This document shows, piece by piece, positions 15,611 through 23,445 of a stretch of 57,099 bases of DNA. The notes beneath the pieces were generated by a model. The model was not told where the DNA came from, did no database searches, and saw nothing but the letters and a program-made list of their open reading frames with translations. How positions within the stretch are numbered: position 1 is the stretch's first letter; the number at the start of each line of letters is the position of its first letter. The stretch spans positions 15,273-72,371 of the forward strand of contig DFGY01000080.1 in the NCBI GenBank assembly GCA_002372505.1, written 5' to 3'. The position numbers were made by a program, and so were the translations under genes. This DNA is from Firmicutes bacterium UBA3738. Lineage in GTDB: Bacteria > Bacillota > Clostridia > Peptostreptococcales > Anaerovoracaceae.

Positions 15611-17158
15611 ATGAGAAAGAGTGGAATACTATTACCGGTCTTTTCCCTTCCCTCGCGGATGGGAATCGGCTGTTTTTCAAAAGAAGCATATGAATTTATC
15701 GATAGGCTCAGCGCTGCCGGACAGAGCTACTGGCAGGTGCTGCCCTTAGGCCATGCAGGAGGATGGTACTCACCCTACCAGCCTTTGTCTTGCTTTGCCC
15801 TTGACCCAATGTACATAGATCCTTACATTCTTTATGAAGAAGGAACTCTGTGCAGCAGCGCCATGACCATGCTGGGACTTGAGTCAAAGCACACATCGGA
15901 AAACAAAATTGATTACGAGACTCTCCTTCCCGCCCGGATGGAAATCTACAAAAATGCCTTTGAGACCTGGCAGTTAATCGGCAACGATGAAGATGAGTTC
16001 GAAAAATTCTGCAGGAAAAATAAGAAGTGGCTTGAGGACTACGCCCTGTTTATCGCCCTGCGGGATAAGTTTGGCGACGCAGACTGGAGCAACTGGGAAA
16101 AGTCTTTCAGATTCAGGGAAAAGGCTGCGCTGAAGCGCTTCTCCCGGGAAAATGCAGACGAGATTCTGTTCCATAAATGGCTTCAGTACAAAGCCTACAG
16201 CCAGTGGCAGAATGTAATAAATTACGCCCATAGCAGGGGCATTGAAATAATCGGAGACATTCCCATATACGCCGCCTTTGAAAGCGCAGACTGCTGGGCT
16301 AACCCGGAGCTGTTTAAGCTGACCAAAGGGCTAAAGCCTGCCGCATACTCAGGCTGCCCACCGGACGCCTTCAGCCCTGATGGCCAGGTCTGGGGCAATC
16401 CCCTTTACAAGTGGCGCGCTCACAAGGACAGGGGTTACAGCTGGTGGATTGAGAGACTAAAAAACAACTTTAAAATCTATGATGTAATTAGGCTGGATCA
16501 TTTCCGCGGCTTTGAGTCCTTTTACGCTGTTCCCAAAACTGCCATAAACGGTCTGGACGGCAAGTGGATGCGCGGCCCCGGAATGGACTTTTTTAAAAAA
16601 GTAAAAGCTGCAATCCCAAAGGGACGCTTCATCGCAGAGGATCTGGGATACATTACACCTGAAGTTGCAAGGCTTAAGGAGCGCACCGGCCTTCCGGGAA
16701 TGAAGGTGCTCCAGTTTGCCTTCGACGGAAACGATGCAAACCCATATTTACCGGCAAACTACGAAGAAGACTGCGTGGTGTATACGGGCACCCACGATAA
16801 CGATACCACAAGAGGCTGGTATCACAGCCTTGGCTCAGATGTGCGCCGAAATGTCACAGGTTTTATCAGGGCTCAGAACGGCCGCCAGGATGATGCGGAC
16901 AAGGCGCCTGAGTTTAACTCCAAGGCTGCTGCCATATCCCTTGTTTCCATTGCCATGAGAAGTAAGGCCCGCACCTGCATCATTCCGCTGCAGGACTACA
17001 TGCTCCTTGGCAGCGAGGCCCGGGTAAACACCCCAGGCACCACCGGAGACAACTGGCGCTGGAGAATGAATGCAGATTTCTTTGACGAGAACCTGGCAGC
17101 ATATATACTGCAGCTTACCCGGGAAACCGGCAGGATTGGAGCTAAAAATGAAAGATAA
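15611..17158 (+). CDS. malQ: 4-alpha-glucanotransferase (amylomaltase)
   Basis: GH77 enzyme that transfers alpha-1,4-glucan segments between malto-oligosaccharides, in maltose and glycogen metabolism. The 515-residue protein starts MRKSGILLPVFSLPSRMGIG and contains family blocks SYWQVLPLG, YKAYSQWQ, IIGDIPIYAAFESAD, and the catalytic RLDHFRGFES, RFIAEDLGYIT and THDNDTTRGW segments. The normal bacterial length and intact nucleophile and acid/base motifs suggest an active enzyme. Upstream, the -10 element abuts the ATG and no Shine-Dalgarno is seen, so the message may be leaderless. The 3' end overlaps the next gene by 11 nt. The glycogen operon lies a few kilobases away. Confidence 0.95.
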   Translation: MRKSGILLPVFSLPSRMGIGCFSKEAYEFIDRLSAAGQSYWQVLPLGHAGGWYSPYQPLSCFALDPMYIDPYILYEEGTLCSSAMTMLGLESKHTSENKIDYETLLPARMEIYKNAFETWQLIGNDEDEFEKFCRKNKKWLEDYALFIALRDKFGDADWSNWEKSFRFREKAALKRFSRENADEILFHKWLQYKAYSQWQNVINYAHSRGIEIIGDIPIYAAFESADCWANPELFKLTKGLKPAAYSGCPPDAFSPDGQVWGNPLYKWRAHKDRGYSWWIERLKNNFKIYDVIRLDHFRGFESFYAVPKTAINGLDGKWMRGPGMDFFKKVKAAIPKGRFIAEDLGYITPEVARLKERTGLPGMKVLQFAFDGNDANPYLPANYEEDCVVYTGTHDNDTTRGWYHSLGSDVRRNVTGFIRAQNGRQDDADKAPEFNSKAAAISLVSIAMRSKARTCIIPLQDYMLLGSEARVNTPGTTGDNWRWRMNADFFDENLAAYILQLTRETGRIGAKNER

Positions 17159-18272
17159 CAAAATTGCGGTGCTTGGCGCACTGAGTGTTGATATATGCCC
17201 CACCTTCACAGGCACATTTAATACCGGACATGCACATGACTTTTCCCATGTGATTAAGCCCGGAGCAATTACTCATATAGAAGGTAACGAAATACATCCC
17301 GGCGGACCTGTGGCCAACACAGGCATCGCCCTTTCTTTCTTTGGCATCGAGCCGGTAATGTGTGCAAAAATCGGCGATGATGAAATGGGAAAAATGCTGC
17401 TGAGCATCATCGGTAGTGAGCTTAAAGGCGCACATCAGGCACCTGGCTCGATCAGCATTGATAATACTGCGCCAACAGCCTACAGCATTATTCTGGCTCC
17501 TCCGGGAATAGACAGAGCCATACTTCAGAACCCGGGAGCCAACGATACATTTTCCTTTGACGACATCAACTGGGACGAAGTGAAGAATTGCAAACTCCTC
17601 CACTTCGGCCATCCTTCCACAATGGCCAATATGTACAAGGATGACGGCGAGGAACTGCTCCGGATTCTTAAGACGGCCAGCAAGCTGGGGCTGGTAACAT
17701 CTCTGGACCTTTGCGCCATCGATCCCTCGTCGGATGCGGGAAAAGCCGACTGGGAAAAGATTCTTGGCAGTGTCCTGCCCTATACAGATTTTTTCCTGCC
17801 AAGTATCGATGACCTCAACAATGTATTTCCAAATCTCTTTGAATACTCGTCTGATACCATAATCGACGCCACTTCAAGGTGTGATAGTAAAATAGAACTC
17901 GCCCGCAAACTTGCTGAATTATCCCACAGGCTAGGCGCAGGCACCGTTCTTATTAAATTAGGCGAAGACGGCATGTATTACAGCAATGGTGATGCATCCT
18001 TCTTCAGCGAAGTTGAAAGCAAACTAGGGTTTAAGCCCGGCTCAATGTCAGACCCGGATGGTTGGGACTGGGCCGGCAGAGAAGGTCACCTTCCCGCAAT
18101 GAAAGTAGAAAAAGTAGTTTCCGGCCTTGGAGCCGGAGACGTAACCATTGCAGCCTATCTGGCCGCCATGGTCCGCGGATTCTCATTTGACGATACAATA
18201 GAAAAAGCCCGCAATGCAGGAGCTCAGTGCGTTACTGATGCCTCTGCTACCGGCGGACTTTCTGAATGGTGA
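17148..18272 (+). CDS. PfkB-family carbohydrate kinase
   Basis: Ribokinase-like sugar or nucleoside kinase of 374 residues. The start MKDNKIAVLGALSVDICP leads into the N-terminal family signature HPGGPVANTGIAL (about 51-63), and the C-terminal signature VVSGLGAGDVTIAAYLAAM carries the anion hole and catalytic aspartate. A central insert and a tryptophan-bearing loop (DGWDWAGREG) are less usual. ATG at 17148 is used: GGAG lies upstream and the gene overlaps malQ by 11 nt, so the two are translationally coupled. Pairing with an amylomaltase suggests phosphorylation of a sugar released from maltodextrin or another carbohydrate, but the substrate is unknown. Confidence 0.87.
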   Translation: MKDNKIAVLGALSVDICPTFTGTFNTGHAHDFSHVIKPGAITHIEGNEIHPGGPVANTGIALSFFGIEPVMCAKIGDDEMGKMLLSIIGSELKGAHQAPGSISIDNTAPTAYSIILAPPGIDRAILQNPGANDTFSFDDINWDEVKNCKLLHFGHPSTMANMYKDDGEELLRILKTASKLGLVTSLDLCAIDPSSDAGKADWEKILGSVLPYTDFFLPSIDDLNNVFPNLFEYSSDTIIDATSRCDSKIELARKLAELSHRLGAGTVLIKLGEDGMYYSNGDASFFSEVESKLGFKPGSMSDPDGWDWAGREGHLPAMKVEKVVSGLGAGDVTIAAYLAAMVRGFSFDDTIEKARNAGAQCVTDASATGGLSEW

Positions 18273-18280
18273 CAATGGGA

Positions 18281-19039
18281 CTATTTTATCCACTCTTTGA
18301 TTTCTGCAGTTGTGGCATCTGTCAGGTCCATTCCTTCACCGATAGTTGCCCCTTTAGCATTTTTCTTTATGAATGGGATGCTGCCGTCGATACCGCTGCC
18401 GCCTGATGTGCAAAACGGCATAACAGTTTTGCCTTTAAGACTGTACTTAGTCATGAACGTTCTTATTGTTCCCGGCTCCTTGCCCCACCAGATTGGGTAT
18501 CCCAGATAAACCACCTTGTACTGCTTAAGGTTCTTTATTACAGTAGCTATTGCAGGCTTGCTGTTTTTATTCTGTTCATCATTGGCTCTGCAGGTTTTTT
18601 CATATGTAAGATCTGCTTTTGAATACGCTTTCTTAGGCACGATTCTCACAATATCGGCGCCGGTAGCTTTCTTCACTTTTACAGCCGCCTTTTTCGTGTT
18701 TCCCGTTGCGGAAAAGTAAATGACCACAGCCTTCTTTTTCCCGTTGGAAACCGTTACAGTACACTTGTATTTTTTCTTTCCAACCTTCGCAGTAATAGTT
18801 GCGGTACCTGCCTTCTTTGCAGTCACCTTTCCCTTTTTTACCGTGGCAATCTTTTTACTGGATGTGCTCCACTTTACCTTCTTGGCATTGGTCATCTTTA
18901 TTTTATGACTCTGCCCTTTTTTCATGTGCAGCACCTTTGCCGATATGGCCGGTGCCTTCTTCGCAAAAGACGCTTCTGCTCCAGCCATTACACTGAACAC
19001 AAGGACAACCGACAATAATATTGATAGAGTTTTTCTCAT
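18281..19039 (-). CDS. Secreted Ig-like (Big_2) plus flavodoxin domain protein
   Basis: 252-residue protein with a signal peptide (MRKTLSILLSVVLVFSVMAG, cleavage near ASFA), a bacterial Ig-like Big_2 domain (about 30-97; WSTSSKKIATVKKGKVTAKK, AGTATITAKVG), and a flavodoxin domain whose FMN phosphate loop is YFSATGNTKKAA (about 108-119) with an aromatic flavin-stacking loop GYPIWWGKEPG. This is an extracytoplasmic flavodoxin, so electron transfer would be outside the membrane. The ATG at 19039 has GAGAGG about 11 bases upstream; a GTG 33 nt earlier is possible. The upstream region (19142-19264) is packed with GGTAATA motifs. The fusion is unusual; the electron partner is unknown. Confidence 0.85.
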   Translation of the reverse strand: MRKTLSILLSVVLVFSVMAGAEASFAKKAPAISAKVLHMKKGQSHKIKMTNAKKVKWSTSSKKIATVKKGKVTAKKAGTATITAKVGKKKYKCTVTVSNGKKKAVVIYFSATGNTKKAAVKVKKATGADIVRIVPKKAYSKADLTYEKTCRANDEQNKNSKPAIATVIKNLKQYKVVYLGYPIWWGKEPGTIRTFMTKYSLKGKTVMPFCTSGGSGIDGSIPFIKKNAKGATIGEGMDLTDATTAEIKEWIK

Positions 19040-19141
19040 CGCTATAAAAACCTCTCTTTCAAAATTCAACACTTAATTTACCGCCCCTATCTTCTCACAA
19101 ATCACTCTTCATTGCAATATAACGTTTAGCACACATCATTC

Positions 19142-19264
19142 TATTACCAATATCAAAGAAAGTTATTACCTGGGTAATAGTTTTCTTTAATTCTGGTAAT
19201 AGTTATTACCAGAATGCTTGTTTTACTATTACTCTGGTAATAGATTTTTTGACGTTTGGTAATA
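19142..19264. promoter_or_regulatory. Array of TATTACC/GGTAATA half-sites
   Basis: Within 123 bp are seven exact heptamers and one near match: TATTACC at 19142, 19164 and 19204, TATTACT at 19227, GGTAATA at 19173, 19195, 19236 and 19258. They form three inverted pairs, including TTCTGGTAATAgtTATTACCAGAA. This looks like a multi-site operator upstream of the minus-strand flavodoxin gene. No regulator gene is adjacent. Confidence 0.7.
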
Positions 19265-19306
19265 AGCCGGGCCAAATCTTGTGTCTTCCCAATCCCAGCC
19301 AGGGGC

Positions 19307-19336
19307 GGAACGAAAAACCTGTCCCCGTGAAACGCT
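19307..19336. repeat. Diverged arm of the CGGGGACAGG repeat family
   Basis: On the minus strand AGCGTTTCACGGGGACAGGT followed by TTTTCGTTCC matches one arm of the palindromes at 27674 and 37042 with a few changes. Single arm only; it lies just before the permease promoter. Confidence 0.75.
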
Positions 19337-19345
19337 AAAAACCAC

Positions 19346-19375
19346 TTGACTTGACTAAAGTGTTGATGATATACT
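19346..19375 (+). promoter_or_regulatory. Promoter of the glycine-riboswitch transcript
   Basis: TTGACT (19346-19351), 18-nt spacer, TATACT (19370-19375), about 28 nt before the first aptamer. Confidence 0.65.
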
Positions 19376-19402
19376 CGACCGAAGTTAATAACGATCGGTT
19401 GA

Positions 19403-19580
19403 CGTGCACGGGAAATATTCCGGCAAGGCTAACGGCCGGAAATCCGACGAAGCAATTTGCGGTTTGCCAGACCGCGGAGAATCTTTCAGGAAAAAGGACC
19501 TTGCACCGACGAACCTCTGGAGAGACTAATTTCATTAGCACCGTAGAAGTAATGCTTTCAGGTAAAAATACAGAGGATGC
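19403..19580 (+). promoter_or_regulatory. Tandem glycine riboswitch
   Basis: Two consecutive glycine aptamers. Aptamer 1 (19403-19507) has closing stem GTGCA/TGCAC, the CCGACGAAGCAA internal core and CTTTCAGGAAAAAGGACC. Aptamer 2 (about 19508-19580) has closing stem CCTCTGG/ACAGAGG, GGAGAGAC, CACCGTAGAAGTAA and CTTTCAGGTAAAAATACAGAGG. These match the known conserved cores (GGAGAG, CCGAAGGAGCAA, CAGGCAAAAGGAC). The short linker between aptamers is typical of the cooperative tandem form. Between 19585 and 19635 a G+C-rich segment followed by CTCTTTTTGTTTG may be the expression platform. The downstream gene is an APC permease, so the switch probably controls amino-acid transport in response to glycine. 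Confidence 0.85.
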
Positions 19581-19647
19581 AACGGCAGGCGCCGCTCGCA
19601 TTCTCTTTTTGTTTGTCTGCGGCAGGACTACTCTTTGGAGGTATTTA

Positions 19648-21012
19648 ATGAACAATGAAATGAAGAAAAACATGGGGCTTATGGCAGCCATGGCCGCAGT
19701 AATCGGCGGCGTTATCGGTTCCGGAATCTTCTTTAAGCCTCAGGCTATGTACACCCTTACAGGTGGTGCCCCGGGAATCGCTATGGTAGCATGGATCGTT
19801 ACAGGTCTGGTCTGCATATTTGCCGCCATGACCTTTGCTGAAATCGCCATACTCATTCCCGAGACAGGCGGCATTGCAATTTATCTGGAAAAGGTATTCG
19901 GCAAGAAGGTCGGCTTCCTCGCCGGCTGGATGCAGATTCTTCTCTTTTATCCCGCTATGATTTCTGCTCTGGCCGTTGCAACTGCGCAGCAGGCAACTGT
20001 ATTTGTAAGTCCCAGACTCCTGGTGCCTATTGCCATTATGGTTGTAGTTGTAATCGCCCTTCTTAACATGCTGGGCTCCGCAGTAGGCAGCTGGGTGCAG
20101 ATTATTTCAACAATCGGCAAGCTGATCCCAATCTTCCTTCTCATCGCCCTGGGCTTTGCCAAAGGCGAGCAGACAGGCGGAGTTTTCTCTCCCATGATCG
20201 GGGAAGAACTTAACCCCATTACAGTAATGGGACAGTTAATGATTGCCGTACTCTTCGCTTTTGAAGGCTGGACAAACGTAGGCGCTATTGCCGGTGAAAT
20301 GAAAAAGCCTGCAAGAGACCTTCCTCTGGCAATTATCGGTGGTGTTAGTATCATCACAGCTATATATCTTGTAATCAACATTGCATACCTGCAGGTTCTG
20401 CCGGCTGACCAGCTTAAAGATCTGGCAGCTCCGGCATCAGCTGTTGCAGAAGTAATATTCGGTAGCAAAGGCGGCGCCTTCATTGCAGTGGGAATCATGG
20501 TCTCCACATTTGGAGCCTGCAACGCTTTCGTACTTGGTGGATCGAGGATTGTATATATGCTGGCAGGGGATGGCGACCTCCCCTTCAGCAAGTTCTTTGG
20601 AAAGCTTAGCAGCAGACAGGTCCCTGCAAACGGAATTATTTTCGTCAGCACAATAGGTGCCCTTTATGCCGTCAGCGGACAGTTCAACATGCTCACGGAC
20701 CTGGCCGTATTCTCATCATGGACATTCTATACTCTCACCTTTGCATCGGTAATGAGATACAGAAAGACGGCACCGGATCTCGAAAGAACCTACAAAGTTC
20801 CCCTCTATCCGGTAATCCCGATTATCTCAATTCTCAGCGGAGTATTCGTTCTTATGAATCAGCTGCTCTTCTCAGGTCCGGCCGCCAGATGGCTATCCAT
20901 CGGAAGTATCGTTGTGACACTTCTCGGCCTGCCTGTATACCTGATAATGCAAAAGAGAAAAGAAGCCCAAGGCTCAGTAAAACTTTCTGTCGTAGAGGCA
21001 GATCATGACTAA
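19648..21012 (+). CDS. APC-family amino acid permease under glycine riboswitch control
   Basis: 454-residue membrane transporter with about twelve hydrophobic segments, in the LAT/SteT-like part of the APC superfamily. The helix 1 substrate-binding motif GGVIGSGIFFKP is clear, and FAFEGWTNVGAIAGEMKKP (helix 6) is classical. ATG at 19648 is chosen because GGAGG lies seven bases upstream; an open frame runs 99 codons further back, but that stretch is the glycine riboswitch. The riboswitch suggests glycine, or glycine exchanged with serine, threonine or alanine, as cargo. The 3' end overlaps the convergent TMEM175-like gene by 39 nt. Confidence 0.92.
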   Translation: MNNEMKKNMGLMAAMAAVIGGVIGSGIFFKPQAMYTLTGGAPGIAMVAWIVTGLVCIFAAMTFAEIAILIPETGGIAIYLEKVFGKKVGFLAGWMQILLFYPAMISALAVATAQQATVFVSPRLLVPIAIMVVVVIALLNMLGSAVGSWVQIISTIGKLIPIFLLIALGFAKGEQTGGVFSPMIGEELNPITVMGQLMIAVLFAFEGWTNVGAIAGEMKKPARDLPLAIIGGVSIITAIYLVINIAYLQVLPADQLKDLAAPASAVAEVIFGSKGGAFIAVGIMVSTFGACNAFVLGGSRIVYMLAGDGDLPFSKFFGKLSSRQVPANGIIFVSTIGALYAVSGQFNMLTDLAVFSSWTFYTLTFASVMRYRKTAPDLERTYKVPLYPVIPIISILSGVFVLMNQLLFSGPAARWLSIGSIVVTLLGLPVYLIMQKRKEAQGSVKLSVVEADHD

Positions 21013-21543
21013 TTCAATAGCTGTTACCAGAAGAATAATAATAAGTCCACATATTGGCTTCACAAAAGCTAATGCAGCAGCAATTATGTAGCCTGTAATG
21101 GACAGGACTCTGATTTTCTGGATAACAGGTTTATCGAGCACCTCTATTTTATTCAGCTTGCATACACTGTGGCTTTCCCACGTGATTGTAAGCTGAATGG
21201 CTAAAAGAATAAGAATATACAGTAGTATGGATGGAGCATGTTCAGGGCTCTTTCCAATTACGCCTGTAGCCAGGGGCAGCATGGTGATAAAGAACAGCCA
21301 AAGACAATTTATGAGAAATATTCGATGGTTAATCTTTGTTGCCCCGGCTAAACTATCATGATGTTCATGCCATGCAAGAAATATCTGCAGAAAGCTGATC
21401 AAGTAGGCAATAAGAGTCTGATGCTGACTCTGAACGGCCGCCCATCCAACCCTTTCCGGTATATCAAGCTGTAACACCATTATTGTGGCCGCCACAGCGA
21501 CTATTGCATCACTTATCGAAACCAATCTATTCTTGTCAATCAT
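20974..21543 (-). CDS. TMEM175-family (DUF1211) putative potassium channel
   Basis: 189-residue membrane protein with five to six hydrophobic segments. The N-terminal RLVSISDAIVAVAATIMVLQL resembles the RxxxFSD signature of helix 1 in bacterial TMEM175 channels (with Ile for Phe), followed by IPE and the FLAWHEHHDSL stretch of helix 3. Bacterial members conduct potassium and related cations without a P-loop selectivity filter. AGGAGAAGGAA precedes the ATG. Its last 13 codons overlap the end of the permease gene on the opposite strand. Function is inferred from the family only. Confidence 0.85.
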   Translation of the reverse strand: MIDKNRLVSISDAIVAVAATIMVLQLDIPERVGWAAVQSQHQTLIAYLISFLQIFLAWHEHHDSLAGATKINHRIFLINCLWLFFITMLPLATGVIGKSPEHAPSILLYILILLAIQLTITWESHSVCKLNKIEVLDKPVIQKIRVLSITGYIIAAALAFVKPICGLIIILLVTAIELVMICLYDRKFY

Positions 21544-21556
21544 TCAGTTCCTTCTC

Positions 21557-23428
21557 CTACACTTTTCTATCAAATAAAATATCTTTATTCAGGTCCCAAA
21601 TCCGCACTTTTTCATTTACCAGATCAATTGTTATTCTAATTTCACTGCTCCCCTCTTCGCTGTATCTTACAAAGGAAAATATACCTTCAGTGGCTTTAAG
21701 GGTTCTGTAAAGGCCTTTTTCAAAAACAGGATTTCCCCGCCTTACTGCTATTAAATCCTTATGCCACTCTATAAGTTCTTTGTTTTCATTTCCCCAGGGA
21801 TAGCATGCTCTGTTAAATGGGTCGCCGTAGCCTTCCATTTCCGCTTCGTCGCCGTAGTAAATGCATGGCACTCCGGGCAGGGTCATCTGAAGTGCTACTG
21901 CCATTTTAAGGAGCTTAAGTCCCCTATCACGTTCCGCCGGAGTAAGATGTGTCCGGGCCTGCTCGGCTCTGGTCTCAAGTCTTGGCTTGATTTCCTTTCC
22001 CGCCAGTGCTGTGAGAATGCGCAGGCTGTCGTGAGTGCCCAGGTTGTTCATAAGTGCATTTACTGCGAAGGGCGGATAATTTTCCATTATACGCTCCACG
22101 GTAAGGGACAGTTTCTCTCCGTCCCCGCTTCTGAGAAAAGATATAATTGCATCCTTGAAGGGATAATTCATTACTGAGTCCAGCTTGTCCCCTTCAAAAT
22201 AGTTTTTTCGTTCATCGTAAGCCGTTTTATATGAGGCGTCTTCCCAGACCTCTCCAATGAGCAAGGCTCCCGGCTTTTCTTCGTGCACGGCCTTGGAAAG
22301 GCTCTTCATAAAGCTCACCGGCAGTTCATCTGCTACGTCCAGCCTCCAGCCTGAGGCTCCTTCCCTGAGCCACTTTCTCGCCACACCTTCCCGGCCGGTA
22401 ATAAACTCCACGTATGATTCTTCCTTCTTATTTGTCTTTGGCAGAGTGGATATTCCCCACCAGGAATCGTAGGTGCCGTCATCCAGGAATTTGTACCAAC
22501 TGCGGTATGGGCTGCTCGAGTCATTCCACGCACCGCCTTTGCCATAGGTTCCGTATTTATTAAAGTATATTGAATCGGACCCGGTGTGGGCGAATACCCC
22601 ATCGAGAATCACCTTAATTCCCATAAGCTCGGCCTTCTTGCATAGCTCTCTGAAATCTGAAATGGTGCCGAATTCCGGGGCTATGTCCATGTAATCCCCG
22701 GTGTCGTATTTATGATTTGAAAATGCTTTAAATATAGGGCTTAAATAAAGACAGGTCACGCCCAAATCCGAGAGATAAGGCAGCTTCTCAATAATGCCGG
22801 GTATGTCCCCGCCGAAGAAATCCTTGTTTAATATTTCCCCCTCTTCATTGGGCAGGTAATCAGGCTGGCCGCCCCAGTCATCTCTGAGATGCCTGTCTGC
22901 CATTTTGCTCTTTCCCAAAAGAGCAGCCCTTCTGTCTTCATCACTGCGACTGCTGCCCTTAGCGAATCTGTCAACAAAAATATGATAAAAGACTCCGCCG
23001 TATATCCAGTCCGGCTGCTCAAACTTTTCATCGTAGACAGTCAGCTGCCATGGAGATACAGGGCTGCCTCCTGTGCCAAACTGGGAATCTATAGTTACTG
23101 CATTATCATTATCGTCTGATTTGAAAATCTGAAGATGCCCAAGATCCGTCTCAATTGTGAAGTGATACCAGTACAGACCCGTGTCATCGAAGGCTATTTC
23201 CACCTCGTAGTAATCGTAATCACTGACCAGTTCTTCCACCGCCTTCATAGGGTACCAGGCCGGCTGCCAGTGGCGGTCATAGAGAACAACAGTCCATATG
23301 TTTTTAACCTTTATGTCGCTTCTTACGGCAATGCGCAAAAAGACTTTGGTGCCTCCTGTAACGGCACCAAAGGGTCTTTTGTATTCCTCACTCCTTGAAT
23401 CGAATATGGCTATTTCCTTACCGGTCAT
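21557..23428 (-). CDS. Glycoside hydrolase family 13 alpha-glycosidase (neopullulanase-like)
   Basis: 623-residue cytosolic alpha-glucan hydrolase. The N-terminal beta-domain (1-130) resembles CBM34; the barrel contains YLSPIFKAFSNHKYDTGDYMD, DGVFAHTGSD, the nucleophile in GWRLDVADELP, the general acid in LIGEVWED and the transition-state aspartate in NNLGTHDSLR. This fits neopullulanase, cyclomaltodextrinase or maltogenic amylase acting on alpha-1,4/1,6 links. No signal peptide is seen, so it would degrade internal glycogen or imported maltodextrin. AAGGAGAG precedes the ATG. It is the last gene of glgB-glgC-glgD-GH13. Confidence 0.92.
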   Translation of the reverse strand: MTGKEIAIFDSRSEEYKRPFGAVTGGTKVFLRIAVRSDIKVKNIWTVVLYDRHWQPAWYPMKAVEELVSDYDYYEVEIAFDDTGLYWYHFTIETDLGHLQIFKSDDNDNAVTIDSQFGTGGSPVSPWQLTVYDEKFEQPDWIYGGVFYHIFVDRFAKGSSRSDEDRRAALLGKSKMADRHLRDDWGGQPDYLPNEEGEILNKDFFGGDIPGIIEKLPYLSDLGVTCLYLSPIFKAFSNHKYDTGDYMDIAPEFGTISDFRELCKKAELMGIKVILDGVFAHTGSDSIYFNKYGTYGKGGAWNDSSSPYRSWYKFLDDGTYDSWWGISTLPKTNKKEESYVEFITGREGVARKWLREGASGWRLDVADELPVSFMKSLSKAVHEEKPGALLIGEVWEDASYKTAYDERKNYFEGDKLDSVMNYPFKDAIISFLRSGDGEKLSLTVERIMENYPPFAVNALMNNLGTHDSLRILTALAGKEIKPRLETRAEQARTHLTPAERDRGLKLLKMAVALQMTLPGVPCIYYGDEAEMEGYGDPFNRACYPWGNENKELIEWHKDLIAVRRGNPVFEKGLYRTLKATEGIFSFVRYSEEGSSEIRITIDLVNEKVRIWDLNKDILFDRKV

Positions 23429-23445
23429 TGCTCTCCTTATTATAC

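Noticed and set aside
19351..19647. N-terminal extension of the amino acid permease
   Set aside because: The 99 extra codons correspond exactly to the glycine riboswitch, and GGAGG lies just before the ATG at 19648.
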